Notes: a model not told the origin generated them from the letters alone. 64,000 nucleotides of DNA from Bradyrhizobium iriomotense (GCF_018130765.1 NZ_JAFCJZ010000010.1:62001-126000), one strand, 5' to 3'. Shown: positions 51,370-61,115, counted from the first letter of the stretch. Numbers and translations: made by a program.

Positions 51370-52641
51370 ATGACCGAACAGACGCTCGCCGCGCCTATCG
51401 ACGATCCATCGGAACGCCCGCGCGGCTTTTCGCGCTATCAGGCGCTCCTCATCGCGCTGCTGGCATTCACGCAGTTCACGATCATCCTCGACTTCATCAT
51501 CATGTCGCCGCTCGGCGCCATCCTGATGCCCGCGCTCAACATCACCGCCGGGCAGTTCGGCGTCGCGGTGTCGGCCTATGCGTTCAGCGCAGGAGCCTCG
51601 GGCATCCTCGCCGCCGGCTTTGCCGATCGGTTCGACCGCAAGCGCCTCTTGCTGTTCTTCTATGTCGGCTTCACGCTCGGCACCCTGCTCTGCGCCATGG
51701 CGCAGAACTACCATGTGCTGCTGGTCGGCCGGATCGTGACCGGATTGTTCGGCGGCGTGATCGGCTCGGTCGTGCTGGCCATCATCACCGATTTGTTCGC
51801 GCTGCACTTACGCGGCCGCGTGATGGGCTTCGTGCAGACCGCGTTCGCCGCGAGCCAGGTGCTCGGCATTCCCGCCGGGCTGTTTCTCGCCAATCACTGG
51901 AGCTGGCAGGTCTGCTTCGTCGCGATCGTCGGTCTGTCGATCGTCACGATCGCCATCATCGCCTTCGTCATGGAGCCGGTCGATGCACATCTGAAGCTGA
52001 AGCAGGACAGAAACCCGTTCCACCATCTGATCGCGACGGTCTTCGAGCCGCGCTATACGCTGGCCTTCGCGGTCACGACGCTGCTTGCGACCGGCGGCTA
52101 CATGCTGATGCCGTTCTCCAGCGCCTACACCGTGCACAATCTCGGCATCGACATGCTGCATCTGCCGACGATCTATCTCGTCTCCGGCCTGTTCAGCATC
52201 GTCACCGGACCGCTGGTCGGGCGGGCCAGCGACGCCTTCGGCAAATATCCGACCTTCGTGTTCGGCTGCGCGATGACCGTCGTCATGGTGCTGATTTACA
52301 CCCATCTCGGGCACGTCTCGCTCGTGACCGCGATCACCGTCAACGTGCTGATGTTCGTCGGCATCTTCTCGCGCATGATCCCGTCGCAGGCGCTGATGTC
52401 GGCGATCCCCGACGCGAGCCAGCGCGGCTCGTTCAGCGCCGTCAGCGCCTCACTGCAGCAACTGTCCGGCGGCCTCGGCTCGGTGCTCGCCGGCGCCATC
52501 ATCGCGCAGGCGCCCGACGGCGCGCTGATCCATTTCGACCGGATCGGCTACGTCGTCGTCATGACGACGATCGTCACGCTGGTCGCGATGTATTTCGTGC
52601 AGAAGGCGGTGGCGGAGCGGGCGGGGAAGCGGGTGGTGTGA
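51370..52641 (+). CDS. MFS transporter (arabinose-efflux / drug-proton antiporter type)
   Basis: About 423 aa from ATG 51370 (ATG 51355 and GTG 51331 are alternatives). Twelve hydrophobic helices. The MFS motif between TM2 and TM3 is GFADRFDRKRLL, and IPAGLFLANHWSWQVCF is the antiporter-type helix-5 region. Proton-driven efflux of small molecules is likely; substrate unknown. Convergent with the autotransporter gene. Confidence 0.85.
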   Translation: MTEQTLAAPIDDPSERPRGFSRYQALLIALLAFTQFTIILDFIIMSPLGAILMPALNITAGQFGVAVSAYAFSAGASGILAAGFADRFDRKRLLLFFYVGFTLGTLLCAMAQNYHVLLVGRIVTGLFGGVIGSVVLAIITDLFALHLRGRVMGFVQTAFAASQVLGIPAGLFLANHWSWQVCFVAIVGLSIVTIAIIAFVMEPVDAHLKLKQDRNPFHHLIATVFEPRYTLAFAVTTLLATGGYMLMPFSSAYTVHNLGIDMLHLPTIYLVSGLFSIVTGPLVGRASDAFGKYPTFVFGCAMTVVMVLIYTHLGHVSLVTAITVNVLMFVGIFSRMIPSQALMSAIPDASQRGSFSAVSASLQQLSGGLGSVLAGAIIAQAPDGALIHFDRIGYVVVMTTIVTLVAMYFVQKAVAERAGKRVV

Positions 52642-52676
52642 GGGGCGGCGGGGATCTGGTCTGTTGAGCCCCCGCC

Positions 52677-55205
52677 CTACCAGCTCAAACGGATGGTGCC
52701 GGTTCCGGCATAGGTCTGTGCGCGGCCGGCGAACTCGCCGTCGAACTTGCCGAGCAGGCTGATCCCCTTCGCAAGCTTCAGCTCGGTGCCGGCTGAGACG
52801 AGTGCGGTGTCTTTTGCGGGCGCCGCGCCGTTCACGATGAAGCTCGCGCCGGGGAGTGCCTGGAACACGGCTGCGACCGCCGGATCGCTGACCCAATCAT
52901 GCGCCCAGGCGAGCCGGCCGCGGACGATGAGCACCGCATTCGGATTGACCAGCGCCACCTGATCGAAACGGGCGCCCAGTTCGCTGCGTGTGTCGGTCGC
53001 GGTGCGACCCTGGTAGGTGAGGCCGAAGCCGCCGCCGGTCAGGTCCGTTTCGCTGTAGGTCGGCGTGTGGAAGCTCTGGGTCTGCAGCGCGGCATAAGGC
53101 GTGAGGCCGCCGGAACCGACACCGAAGCGATAGCCGCCCTCGATGCGGCCGCCAAAACTCTCGCCGTTGAAGCGCGCGGTGAGATGATCGCCGAACGCGG
53201 CGAAGCGGTCGGTGGACAGCCAATGATTGCCGCCACCAAACGATGCGGCGACATAGGCCGGACCGGACCGCACAGCGCCATAGACGCCGCCTGCGAACGT
53301 GTCGCTCTTGCCGCCGCCGAGCCCCTGCGCCAGGTCCCACCTGGTGCCGCCGCCGGCGAGCGAGAAGCCGATCACGGCATCGCGGCTGACGCGGTAGTCG
53401 AGGCCCGCGGCAACGCCGGCAGCCCGTGCGGTGAGATCGTTGCTGCCAGTGGCCGGATCGCCGCTGGTCTTGTTGTAGCCACCGAATCCACTTGCCCACG
53501 CCGTCCAGCGTTGCTCGAAGCCAGCCGGCAGCGCCTTGTAAGCCGGTGCCTTCATCACCTTGGCGTAGGCGAGCGCGACATCGTCCGGCAGCACTTCGCG
53601 CTCGGGCGCAAAGCCGAGCGCGCCGCCCATTCCGGGCGTGCCACCACGCCCATCGATGAACGGATCGAGCATCAGCCCGAAGAACTGGCCCATGAACTGG
53701 AACGCGCCCTGCTGCGCGCCGGTCGCGGCTTCGCCCGAGAGCTGCGACAGCGCGGTGCCGAGGTTGTTGCCGGTCAGGCCGAACACGCCGGAGAAATTCG
53801 CCGGCAGTGTGCCGACATCGTTGAAGAAAGTGTTCAGCGTGTTGGCGACGTTCTGCTGGTTCGTGTTCAGCCCCGCGCCGGCGCCGAGCGCGGCGGTAAG
53901 ATTCAGCAGCACGTCCGTCGGCGTGTAGCTCAGGCTGGCGACGAAGTTCGGCGCGCTGACGCCGCTGAAGGTGGTGGCGCCGAGGCCGCCGGCCGCGTGC
54001 AGGATGGTGGACTGCTTGACGACAGAGCTGCCGGGGACGACCGCCGCCTGCACGCTGGCGCCGGACAGCGTCGCCGTGCCCGAGACGTTGGCCGACGCCG
54101 GCGAGAGAGCGACGCGGTAGAAGCTGCCGGGGTTGAACGTCAGATCGCCATTGATCGTCAGCGTGCCGATTGGGCTGCCCGGCGCCAGAGCGCCGCCCGT
54201 GTTGATGACGACGCTGCCGACCGTGCCGACGCCGGACAGCGTGCCGCCCGCGTTCACCGTCGTGCCCGATGTGATCGAGCCCTCGACGGCCAGCGCGCCG
54301 CCATTGATCGTGGTTGGGCCGGTGTAGGTGTTGGCAGCCGTGAGAATGGTGGTGCCGGCCTCGACCGTCACCGACCCCGCGCCCGAAACGGCCGGAGCAA
54401 AAATGTAATCCGAGGCGGTGTGGTTGAACACGATGCGGCCGGTGCCGGCTCCGAAGACAACGGAGGAGGCGTTCAGCGTGCCGGGCGCCACTGCGGTCTG
54501 ACCGGAGGCGGCACCGATGTTCAGAGTTCCGGCGGACCCGAGGTCCCAGGCAACGCGCACAGGTCCGCCAGCATTCACCGTGCCGCCGTTCTGGATTGTC
54601 AGCGTGCCGGCGCCGTCATTGCCCAGGTAGAAATGGCCGGAATTGGTCCAGGACGAGCCCGCGCCGTCGATCGTCACGCTACCGGTCGCGCTACTTGTGG
54701 TGCCAATCCAGCCAACGGCGCTGCTGACCTTGCCACCATTCTGGATCGTCAACGTGCCGGTGCCCATATTGCCGACGAAGAGAAACGTATTGGTCAAGGA
54801 CGAGCCGTTGCCGGTGACTGTCACGGTGCCGGCCGCGCCAGCAAAGTTGCCGATTTCGCTTTGGCCAACGCTCAGCGTGCCGCCGTTCTGGATCGTCAGC
54901 GTGCCGGTGCCGGTGCCGGAATAGCCGACAAAGACTCCTGGCGCGTTCGCCCCGGCCGTGCTGATGACCGTCGCGTTGGGCGTGGTTGTGTCGATCTTCG
55001 CATCGACTCCACTGCTCGGAACGCCGGCGGACCAGTTCGTGCCATCGAACCAGTCGGTTGAGGTCGCGCCGGTCCAGTCGCTGGCGAACGACGGCGTCGT
55101 CGCCAGGGCCAGTCCAAGCGCGGCCATGGACGTGGTGGCAAGCAGGGCACGGGGAATACACGGCGCGTGCCTGCGGGCGAGCGAGAATGACCCGTTCCCT
55201 GACAT
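52677..55205 (-). CDS. Autotransporter (type Va) with beta-helix passenger
   Basis: 842 aa from ATG 55205 (MSGNGSFSLARR). Long signal peptide ending near PSFAS (about 41). The passenger has four GTGTLTIQNGG(T/K)-type repeats and an autotransporter-associated strand repeat (ANTYTGPTTINGGALAVEGS), predicting a beta-helix. The last ~280 residues form the outer-membrane barrel (starting about WTAWASGFGGYNK) and end GTGTIRLSW. No protease or lipase motif is visible, so an adhesin-like surface role is the cautious guess. A LuxR gene lies upstream on the same strand. Confidence 0.85.
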   Translation of the reverse strand: MSGNGSFSLARRHAPCIPRALLATTSMAALGLALATTPSFASDWTGATSTDWFDGTNWSAGVPSSGVDAKIDTTTPNATVISTAGANAPGVFVGYSGTGTGTLTIQNGGTLSVGQSEIGNFAGAAGTVTVTGNGSSLTNTFLFVGNMGTGTLTIQNGGKVSSAVGWIGTTSSATGSVTIDGAGSSWTNSGHFYLGNDGAGTLTIQNGGTVNAGGPVRVAWDLGSAGTLNIGAASGQTAVAPGTLNASSVVFGAGTGRIVFNHTASDYIFAPAVSGAGSVTVEAGTTILTAANTYTGPTTINGGALAVEGSITSGTTVNAGGTLSGVGTVGSVVINTGGALAPGSPIGTLTINGDLTFNPGSFYRVALSPASANVSGTATLSGASVQAAVVPGSSVVKQSTILHAAGGLGATTFSGVSAPNFVASLSYTPTDVLLNLTAALGAGAGLNTNQQNVANTLNTFFNDVGTLPANFSGVFGLTGNNLGTALSQLSGEAATGAQQGAFQFMGQFFGLMLDPFIDGRGGTPGMGGALGFAPEREVLPDDVALAYAKVMKAPAYKALPAGFEQRWTAWASGFGGYNKTSGDPATGSNDLTARAAGVAAGLDYRVSRDAVIGFSLAGGGTRWDLAQGLGGGKSDTFAGGVYGAVRSGPAYVAASFGGGNHWLSTDRFAAFGDHLTARFNGESFGGRIEGGYRFGVGSGGLTPYAALQTQSFHTPTYSETDLTGGGFGLTYQGRTATDTRSELGARFDQVALVNPNAVLIVRGRLAWAHDWVSDPAVAAVFQALPGASFIVNGAAPAKDTALVSAGTELKLAKGISLLGKFDGEFAGRAQTYAGTGTIRLSW

Positions 55206-55472
55206 CTCGGCCTTGCCGGGCCCGCCCCGATCGGTTGCGCGCTCCTCGACGGATGACTGCGCGATGCGCGGCGCCTGCGTCCGGCGCGCAAGTTGAAATA
55301 CCCCGATCAAATCCCCACCCCCAATTCGACGACATGCGTCACCCCCGCGTCGGCGCGAAACACGCCTTGGCCGGCTTCATCGCCGTGGGTTGAATCCGTG
55401 AATACCGGGCCGGTGCGGGAACGTCATATCCACTAAACAGTAGGGGTCGACTTCGCCGGCACGTCAACGGTA

Positions 55473-56249
55473 TCAGCCGGCGCGGTTCAGCCACAGGCTC
55501 ATCAGGCCCGCGCGGCTGCGCACGCCGAATTTGCGGTAGATGCCGACGATGTACTGATGGACCGTGGACGCCGCGATCTCCAACCGATGGGCAATGTGCT
55601 TCTCCGTGGCATCGGTCAGCAAGAGCTGCAGCACCTTGCGCTCGGCCGGCGTCAGCGGCGAGGACGCCATCAGCAGACCGTGGCTCAGCATCAGATAGCG
55701 GTGAAACCATTTGATTCCGCGCAGCGCATAGGCGAGCAGCGCAATCTCCTCGTCGGTAAACGTCTTGCGCGAGTAGAAGCCGAAATGCGACTCGCAGTCC
55801 TCATTGAGGGGAAACGCAACGAAGACAGCATCGAACGTACCAACGGAGCCGTAATGACGCTCATAGAAGGGCGATCCGAACCAATCCGCCGGCAATTCCC
55901 TCCGGAACGAATAGGTCCTGAAGGCGCCGACGTCTCGCATCGGGAGAAGAAAGGAAGGATCGATCTCGCGCCGATCCCAGACCTGCAGAATTTCCTTGAA
56001 ATGTTCTTCATCGGGATGAGGGGCGATCGCGTGGAGCGCCTGAACCGCACCAACGCGCCACCCTTGCAGCGGATCGTCATTGCGATTCCCGTCGACGCGG
56101 ATCGCACCGGCCCAGGTGGCGTTCGACGCGTCACCCTGATCGCAGAGGAACGCCATCAGGTGAGCGACGGCCTGCGCGGACTGAGCGACTTCGAAATCGG
56201 ACAGTTCGTCCCAGACGCGATGGATGTCTTCCCGGGTCGTGGCGTTCAT
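55473..56249 (-). CDS. LuxR-family transcriptional regulator
   Basis: 258 aa from ATG 56249 (MNATTREDIHRVWDEL). C-terminal GerE/LuxR helix-turn-helix (LTPAERKVLQLLLTDATEKHIAHRL, STVHQYIVGIYRKFGVRSRAGL in parts). The ~190-residue N-terminus is not a clear acyl-homoserine-lactone domain nor a receiver; it resembles a PAS/GAF-like sensor. About 270 nt upstream of the autotransporter in the same direction, so control of that gene is a reasonable guess. Confidence 0.82.
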   Translation of the reverse strand: MNATTREDIHRVWDELSDFEVAQSAQAVAHLMAFLCDQGDASNATWAGAIRVDGNRNDDPLQGWRVGAVQALHAIAPHPDEEHFKEILQVWDRREIDPSFLLPMRDVGAFRTYSFRRELPADWFGSPFYERHYGSVGTFDAVFVAFPLNEDCESHFGFYSRKTFTDEEIALLAYALRGIKWFHRYLMLSHGLLMASSPLTPAERKVLQLLLTDATEKHIAHRLEIAASTVHQYIVGIYRKFGVRSRAGLMSLWLNRAG

Positions 56250-56592
56250 GGCGTGTCGCTCAAAAGGTCTGCGTGCATCGCGTGTTCGGCATCGCGATGG
56301 TTGAGAGCGATTGGCCAATGGAATCGTTTGCTACCACCAAATGGAACCGAAGAGCCACCGATGAGCAACGGGAGGATGAAGCTGCCCTTGATCGGGCTGC
56401 ATCCTTGCGCGGAGGCCGCGTCGAAAAATCCTCACCAGCGTGGCAGCAATGCCACACCCTGCTCGGCCAACCCTCCCTTGGGGTCGCCAACCCACGCCGG
56501 GATTCGTTCGCGGCCAGCCGGCGGCGGGTACCCCCCTAAGCGAGACACCCCCGAGCCGGCAAATCAGCGATTTCGTCAAATTGAAAAGGGAG
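56250..56592. other. Non-coding stretch between luxR-type gene and tRNA-Leu
   Basis: 343 nt. I see no convincing gene, no strong inverted repeat and no clear terminator. It must hold the promoter of the LuxR-type gene and the downstream flank of tRNA-Leu. A C-run (CCCCCC) occurs near 56531-56536. Confidence 0.5.
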
Positions 56593-56679
<87 letters not shown>

Positions 56680-56818
56680 ATGCCGTTTGGGGCACGGAGG
56701 CGGTTACTACGGTTCGGTGACGCCGTTGTCAATTCATGCGTTGTGATGCGGATTGCGCATCGCAAACCGGCCCGATACAAGCCTGATAATACGCACTCTT
56801 CCTGCAGGATCAGACCCC

Positions 56819-57784
56819 ATGGCATCGAATCTGGAAACTCTCGTCACGGTTTTCGGCGGATCGGGGTTTTTGGGCCGGAATGTCGTCCGGGAGCTGTGCC
56901 GGCGGGATTACCGGGTCCGTGTTGCGGTGCGGCGGCCGGAACTGGCCGGATACCTGCAGCCCTCCGGCAAGGTCGGGCAGGTCCATGTCGTGCAGGCCAA
57001 TCTGCGCTATCCGGCCTCGGTCGAGGCGGCGCTGCGTGATTCGGACGTCGTGATCAACCTCGTGGGGATTCTGGCCGAAAGCGGCGCGCAGACCTTCGAC
57101 GCTGTCCAGGCCAAGGGCGCCGAGACCGTCGCCAAGGCGGCCGCGGCCGCCGGCGCGCGCCTCGTGCATGTCTCCGCGATCGGCGCCGACGCCGAATCGC
57201 CTTCGCACTATGCCAAGGCCAAGGCGGCCGGCGAGGCGGCCGTGCTGGCCGCGGTGCCCTCGGCCACGATCTTCCGTCCCTCCGTGATCTTCGGCCCCGA
57301 GGACCAGTTCACCAACCGCTTTGCGGCCCTGGCCCGGATGTCGCCGGTGCTGCCGCTGATCGGCGGCGAGACGAGGATGCAGCCGGTCTATGTCGGCGAC
57401 GTCGCCACCGCGATCGCGGATGCCGTGGACGGCAAGGCCAAGGCCGGTGCGACCTATGAGCTTGGCGGGCCGGAAGTGCTGACCATGCGCGAGATCATCG
57501 AGGCGATCCTCGAGATCACCGCCCGCAAGCGCATGCTGGTGCCGCTGTCGTTCGGCCTCGCCCGCTTCCAGGCCAACTTCCTGCAATTCGCGCCGGGCGC
57601 GTTCAAGCTGACGCCGGACCAGGTCACGCTGCTCGAGCGCGACAATGTGGTGTCGGATGCGGCGAAGGCGGCCGGGCTGACGCTGGAAGGCCTCGGCATC
57701 GCGGCCGATTCGCTGGAGGCGATCGCTCCGCAATATCTCTGGCGCTTCCGCTCGGCCGGTCAGTTCCAGCGCATGAGCGTGTGA
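56819..57784 (+). CDS. Complex I NDUFA9 subunit family protein (atypical SDR)
   Basis: 321 aa from ATG 56819 (MASNLETLVTVFGG). Rossmann motif GGSGFLG at residues 13-19, then VVINLVGILAESG, HVSAIGADAES, and a YAKAKAAGEAAVL region. Matches the bacterial NDUFA9-like extended atypical SDRs, which in mitochondria sit on complex I and bind NADPH. No catalytic Tyr-Lys pair is evident in the usual spacing. About 140 nt beyond tRNA-Leu. Confidence 0.88.
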   Translation: MASNLETLVTVFGGSGFLGRNVVRELCRRDYRVRVAVRRPELAGYLQPSGKVGQVHVVQANLRYPASVEAALRDSDVVINLVGILAESGAQTFDAVQAKGAETVAKAAAAAGARLVHVSAIGADAESPSHYAKAKAAGEAAVLAAVPSATIFRPSVIFGPEDQFTNRFAALARMSPVLPLIGGETRMQPVYVGDVATAIADAVDGKAKAGATYELGGPEVLTMREIIEAILEITARKRMLVPLSFGLARFQANFLQFAPGAFKLTPDQVTLLERDNVVSDAAKAAGLTLEGLGIAADSLEAIAPQYLWRFRSAGQFQRMSV

Positions 57785-57793
57785 GTTGGTTTC

Positions 57794-57938
57794 ACCTCTC
57801 CCGCTTGCGGGAGAGGTCGGATTGCGCTCGGCGATGCGAAGCATCGTCCGAAGCAATCCGGGTGAGGGCTTTCTCCTCTGGGGGAGTCTCTTTGTGGAGG
57901 CACCCTCTCCCCTACCCTCTCCCGCAAGCGGGAGAGGG
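57794..57938 (-). repeat. 145-bp intergenic repeat, copy B (inverted relative to copy A)
   Basis: Arms ACCTCTCCCGC/GCGGGAGAGGT (57794-57817) at one end and CCCTCTCCCGC/GCGGGAGAGGG (57915-57938) at the other. Read on the minus strand it gives the same module order as the element at 35123-35247, with an extra ~20 nt internal hairpin around GATGCGAAGCATC. Between convergent genes. Confidence 0.8.
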
Positions 57939-57963
57939 AGCGCACCGACCGCGCGGCGACACG

Positions 57964-58704
57964 TCAAAACTTCAGCTTCTTGAACACCGCTTCCGGCAGC
58001 GTCTTGATGATGAGCATCACGAGGCGCCATTTGCCGCTGACATAGACGACGTCGGTCTTCTTCTCGACGGCACTGAGGATCGCATCGCCGACGACCGGCG
58101 CTTCGACAGTGAGCGGGCCGATCAGCTTCATGCCCTCGGTCATTTTGGTGCGGACGAAGCCGGGCTTCACCGTGACGACGTGAACGCCGCCACGGCTGGC
58201 GCGGGCGCGCAGGCCAGAGAGGAAGGCAGAGAAGCCGGCCTTGGCCGAGCCATAGACATAGTTGGAGGCGCGGCCGCGATCGCCGGCAACCGACGACACG
58301 CCGACGATCGTGCCATTGCCGCGGCCTAAAAACTTTTCCGCGAACAGGCCGAGGATCAGCGACGGCCCTTCGTAGTTGGAGCGCATGATCGTGGTGGCGT
58401 GGGCGAGATCGCTCTGCGCGCTGTCCTGCGTGCCGAGCAGTCCGACGATCGAGATGACGACATCGGGCAGCGCCGGCAGACTGCCGACAAAGCTCTCGAA
58501 CGAGGCGGTGTCGAGCACGTCGAACCTGTAGACACCGACATCGACGCTGTAGCGCGCGCGCAGATCGGAGGCGTCAGGCTCCAGCGCGGCGACGTCGCGG
58601 CCTGCGAGGCCGACATCGTAGCCCGCCTTGGCAAAGGCGCGCGCGGCGGCGCGGCCGATATCGGAGGAGCCACCCAGCACCAAAACTGTCTTGCGTGACG
58701 TCAC
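57964..58704 (-). CDS. SDR oxidoreductase, DprE2-like
   Basis: 246-aa short-chain dehydrogenase: NAD(P) motif GGSSDIG near residues 11-17, catalytic SSVAGDRGRASNYVYGSAK (Ser-Tyr-Lys). The C-terminal VVYVSGKWRLVMLIIKTLPEAVFKKL is characteristic of DprE2-type enzymes, which reduce the 2-keto intermediate to polyprenylphosphoryl arabinose. It starts 3 nt after the stop of the DprE1-like gene, an operon that supports the assignment. Confidence 0.82.
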   Translation of the reverse strand: MTSRKTVLVLGGSSDIGRAAARAFAKAGYDVGLAGRDVAALEPDASDLRARYSVDVGVYRFDVLDTASFESFVGSLPALPDVVISIVGLLGTQDSAQSDLAHATTIMRSNYEGPSLILGLFAEKFLGRGNGTIVGVSSVAGDRGRASNYVYGSAKAGFSAFLSGLRARASRGGVHVVTVKPGFVRTKMTEGMKLIGPLTVEAPVVGDAILSAVEKKTDVVYVSGKWRLVMLIIKTLPEAVFKKLKF

Positions 58705-58707
58705 GGC

Positions 58708-60039
58708 CTAGACCTCATCAAACAGGCGTTGCGAAAGTTTCGAGCGGATGTTGCCGTTGGGATCGAGCGATTTGCGGATCGCGTTGAAGCGGCGCAAGGC
58801 AGGATAGCCGGCCTCGAACGTGGCACGCGACTGGCGTGCGTCCTTGGCGAGATAAAGCCGGCCGCCGGCCGCGACGACCAGACGGTCGATCTCGTCGAGG
58901 AAGTCCAGGATGTCGCCCTTCACAGGGAAATCCAGCGCGAGCGTGTAGCCAGGCAGCGGAAACGACAGGAGGCCGTCGCCCTGGCCGAGCTTCTTCAGCA
59001 CGGCGAGGAAGGAGGCATCGCCGCGCCGCGCGACGCGGTCGAGGATGTCGCCGAGCAGGTCGCGCGCGCCAGCTTCCGGGATCACGCATTGGTGCTGCAG
59101 GAAGCCGCGCTTGCCATAGATGCGATTCCAGTCGGCAATGCTGTCGAGCGGGAAGAAATAGGGATAGAGCGAGACCACATGGCTGCCGCCGGCGCGGCGC
59201 GCACCCATGCGGTAGTAGAGCTCGTTGAAGGCACGGATGCTATAACGGTTCAGCGTCATCGACGGCAGGTCGATTGGCACGCTGAGGCCGGGATTCTTGC
59301 CGACCGGAAATGCGTCGGCACCGTCCGCGAGCTCATCCTTATTGGCGTGCTCGCCGAGATAGATCAGCGATCGGCCGAGACTTCGCCCGCGCGCGGCGCA
59401 ATCGATCCACGCCACCGAATAGGTCGCGGTGTCGCCCGCATCGAGCGCGCGCATCGCCGCGTCGAGATCGGATGCGGAGATCACCCGCTCGCGGATCCAT
59501 CCCGTTTCGATCGGCCGCAGCCGCATCGTCGCTTCGAGGATCACGCCGGTGAGACCCATGCCGCCGACGGTCGCGAAGAAGGCATCGGAATTCTGTTCGC
59601 GCGAGACCTCGATAATCTCGCCCTCGCCGGTCGCTAGCTGAATGCTGTCGACATAGCGGCCGAAGCCGCCCTCGCAATGATGGTTCTTGCCGTGCACGTC
59701 GGCGGCAATGGCGCCGCCCACCGACACGAAGCGCGTGCCGGGCACGACGAAGGGCAGGAAGCCGCGCGGACCAAAAGTGTCGATCAGGTCCGCCAGCAGC
59801 ACGCCGGCCTCGAGGCGAAGACGGCCCGTGGCCGGATCGAACGACCTGACCCGGTCGAAGCCGGTCATCGCGACGGTCCTGGCAGCACCGATCGCTGCAT
59901 CGCCATAGGCCCGGCCGTTGCCCCGCGCCACCGAGCCGGTCACATCAGCGACGGCGCCGCCCACGGCCTCGAACGACCGCGGACGCAGCAGATCGGTATC
60001 GACGACCGGGAAGCGTCCCCAGCCGGAGACGAGGGTCAT
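58708..60039 (-). CDS. FAD-dependent oxidase, DprE1-like
   Basis: 443-aa VAO-family flavoprotein. FAD site VSVGGAIAADVHGKNHH (His and Lys as in Mycobacterium DprE1), FFATVGGMGLTG, LQHQCVIP, and the C-terminal GGRLYLAKDAR with the active Lys. It would oxidise polyprenylphosphoryl ribose at C2. At the Cys387 position of the mycobacterial enzyme (target of benzothiazinones) this protein has alanine, about residue 368 (TLALDFP). It forms a two-gene unit with the DprE2-like gene. Confidence 0.85.
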   Translation of the reverse strand: MTLVSGWGRFPVVDTDLLRPRSFEAVGGAVADVTGSVARGNGRAYGDAAIGAARTVAMTGFDRVRSFDPATGRLRLEAGVLLADLIDTFGPRGFLPFVVPGTRFVSVGGAIAADVHGKNHHCEGGFGRYVDSIQLATGEGEIIEVSREQNSDAFFATVGGMGLTGVILEATMRLRPIETGWIRERVISASDLDAAMRALDAGDTATYSVAWIDCAARGRSLGRSLIYLGEHANKDELADGADAFPVGKNPGLSVPIDLPSMTLNRYSIRAFNELYYRMGARRAGGSHVVSLYPYFFPLDSIADWNRIYGKRGFLQHQCVIPEAGARDLLGDILDRVARRGDASFLAVLKKLGQGDGLLSFPLPGYTLALDFPVKGDILDFLDEIDRLVVAAGGRLYLAKDARQSRATFEAGYPALRRFNAIRKSLDPNGNIRSKLSQRLFDEV

Positions 60040-60139
60040 GGTTCAGCTCCTGTGCGAGGTGCGTGCACCACCTCGCTATGGAAACTGCCTACCGGTCAAA
60101 AGCTTATATTATGTTGAGGTCTCGACGAGATTCGAGAGG

Positions 60140-60946
60140 TTACCGCCCCAGCGCCAGCGCGATCAGGCCGAGCGTGCCGACGATGACGCGCCACCAGGCG
60201 AACACCACGAAGCCGTGGCGGGTGACGTAGGTCAGGAACGTCTTCACCACGATGATCGCGGTGATGAACGACACGATGAAGCCGATCGCGACGATGCCCA
60301 TATGGTCCATCGTCATCTCGGAGCGGTTCTTGTAGAAGTCGTAGGCGAATGCACCGATCATGGTGGGGATGGCGAGGAAGAACGAGAATTCCGCCGCCGC
60401 GCGCTTGTCGGCGCCTAGCAGCATCGCGGCAACGATGCTGGCGCCGGAGCGCGACACGCCCGGGATCATCGCCACGCACTGCGCGATGCCGATATAGAGA
60501 TACATCAGCAGCGGGAACCTGGTGGCGTCGTGCTCGCGCGGCTTGAGGTCGAGCTTGTCGACCCAGAGCAGGATGGCGCCGCCGACGATCAGCGTGAAGC
60601 AGACGACCCAGGGGTTGAACAGCACGCTCTTGATGTATTTGCCGGCAACGAGGCCGACGATGACCGCGGGCAGGAATGCCACCAGCACGCCGATCACGAA
60701 GCGGCGCGCATAGGCATCGCCCGTGAACATGCCGATCGCGACACCCCAGAGCTTCCTAAAATACAGACCGACGATCGCGAGGATCGCACCGAGCTGGATC
60801 AGGACGGTAAACGAATCCCAGAAGGCGCCTTCACCAAGATGGAAGAAACGCTCGGCGAGCAGCAGGTGGCCGGTCGAGGACACGGGAAGGAACTCGGTCA
60901 CACCCTCGATGATGCCGAGGATCACTGCCCGTATTGCGTCTGACAT
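60140..60946 (-). CDS. uppP: Undecaprenyl-diphosphatase (UppP/BacA)
   Basis: 268-aa polytopic membrane phosphatase that recycles undecaprenyl diphosphate to the monophosphate lipid carrier. Catalytic glutamates in GIIEGVTEFLPVSSTGH (Glu14, Glu18) and the PGVSRSGASI arginine motif. It is immediately upstream of the DprE1/DprE2-like pair on the same strand, fitting a polyprenyl-phosphate pathway. Also confers bacitracin tolerance in many bacteria. Confidence 0.95.
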   Translation of the reverse strand: MSDAIRAVILGIIEGVTEFLPVSSTGHLLLAERFFHLGEGAFWDSFTVLIQLGAILAIVGLYFRKLWGVAIGMFTGDAYARRFVIGVLVAFLPAVIVGLVAGKYIKSVLFNPWVVCFTLIVGGAILLWVDKLDLKPREHDATRFPLLMYLYIGIAQCVAMIPGVSRSGASIVAAMLLGADKRAAAEFSFFLAIPTMIGAFAYDFYKNRSEMTMDHMGIVAIGFIVSFITAIIVVKTFLTYVTRHGFVVFAWWRVIVGTLGLIALALGR

Positions 60947-61115
60947 ATTTACGGTCCATTTCCGCTGGAAAAGCGGGGCTCTTCTCGCCTATTCCCCCCA
61001 ATGCTGCAATCGCTAAATGCGGCATCGCGCTCTTGCTTCGCGGTTTTGAAGGACTAGTGTGGCGCCGCACAAACATTGATGGATTCTTAAGCACCATCAA
61101 ATAGTCAAAGGCTTC

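Noticed and set aside
52899..55061. 720-aa plus-strand open frame opposite the autotransporter
   Set aside because: Low-complexity Arg/Gly/Ala-rich translation mirrors the repetitive passenger; the minus strand has signal peptide and barrel.
55473..56249. Quorum-sensing LuxR with acyl-homoserine-lactone domain
   Set aside because: The N-terminus lacks a recognisable autoinducer-binding motif set and there is no luxI-type synthase nearby.
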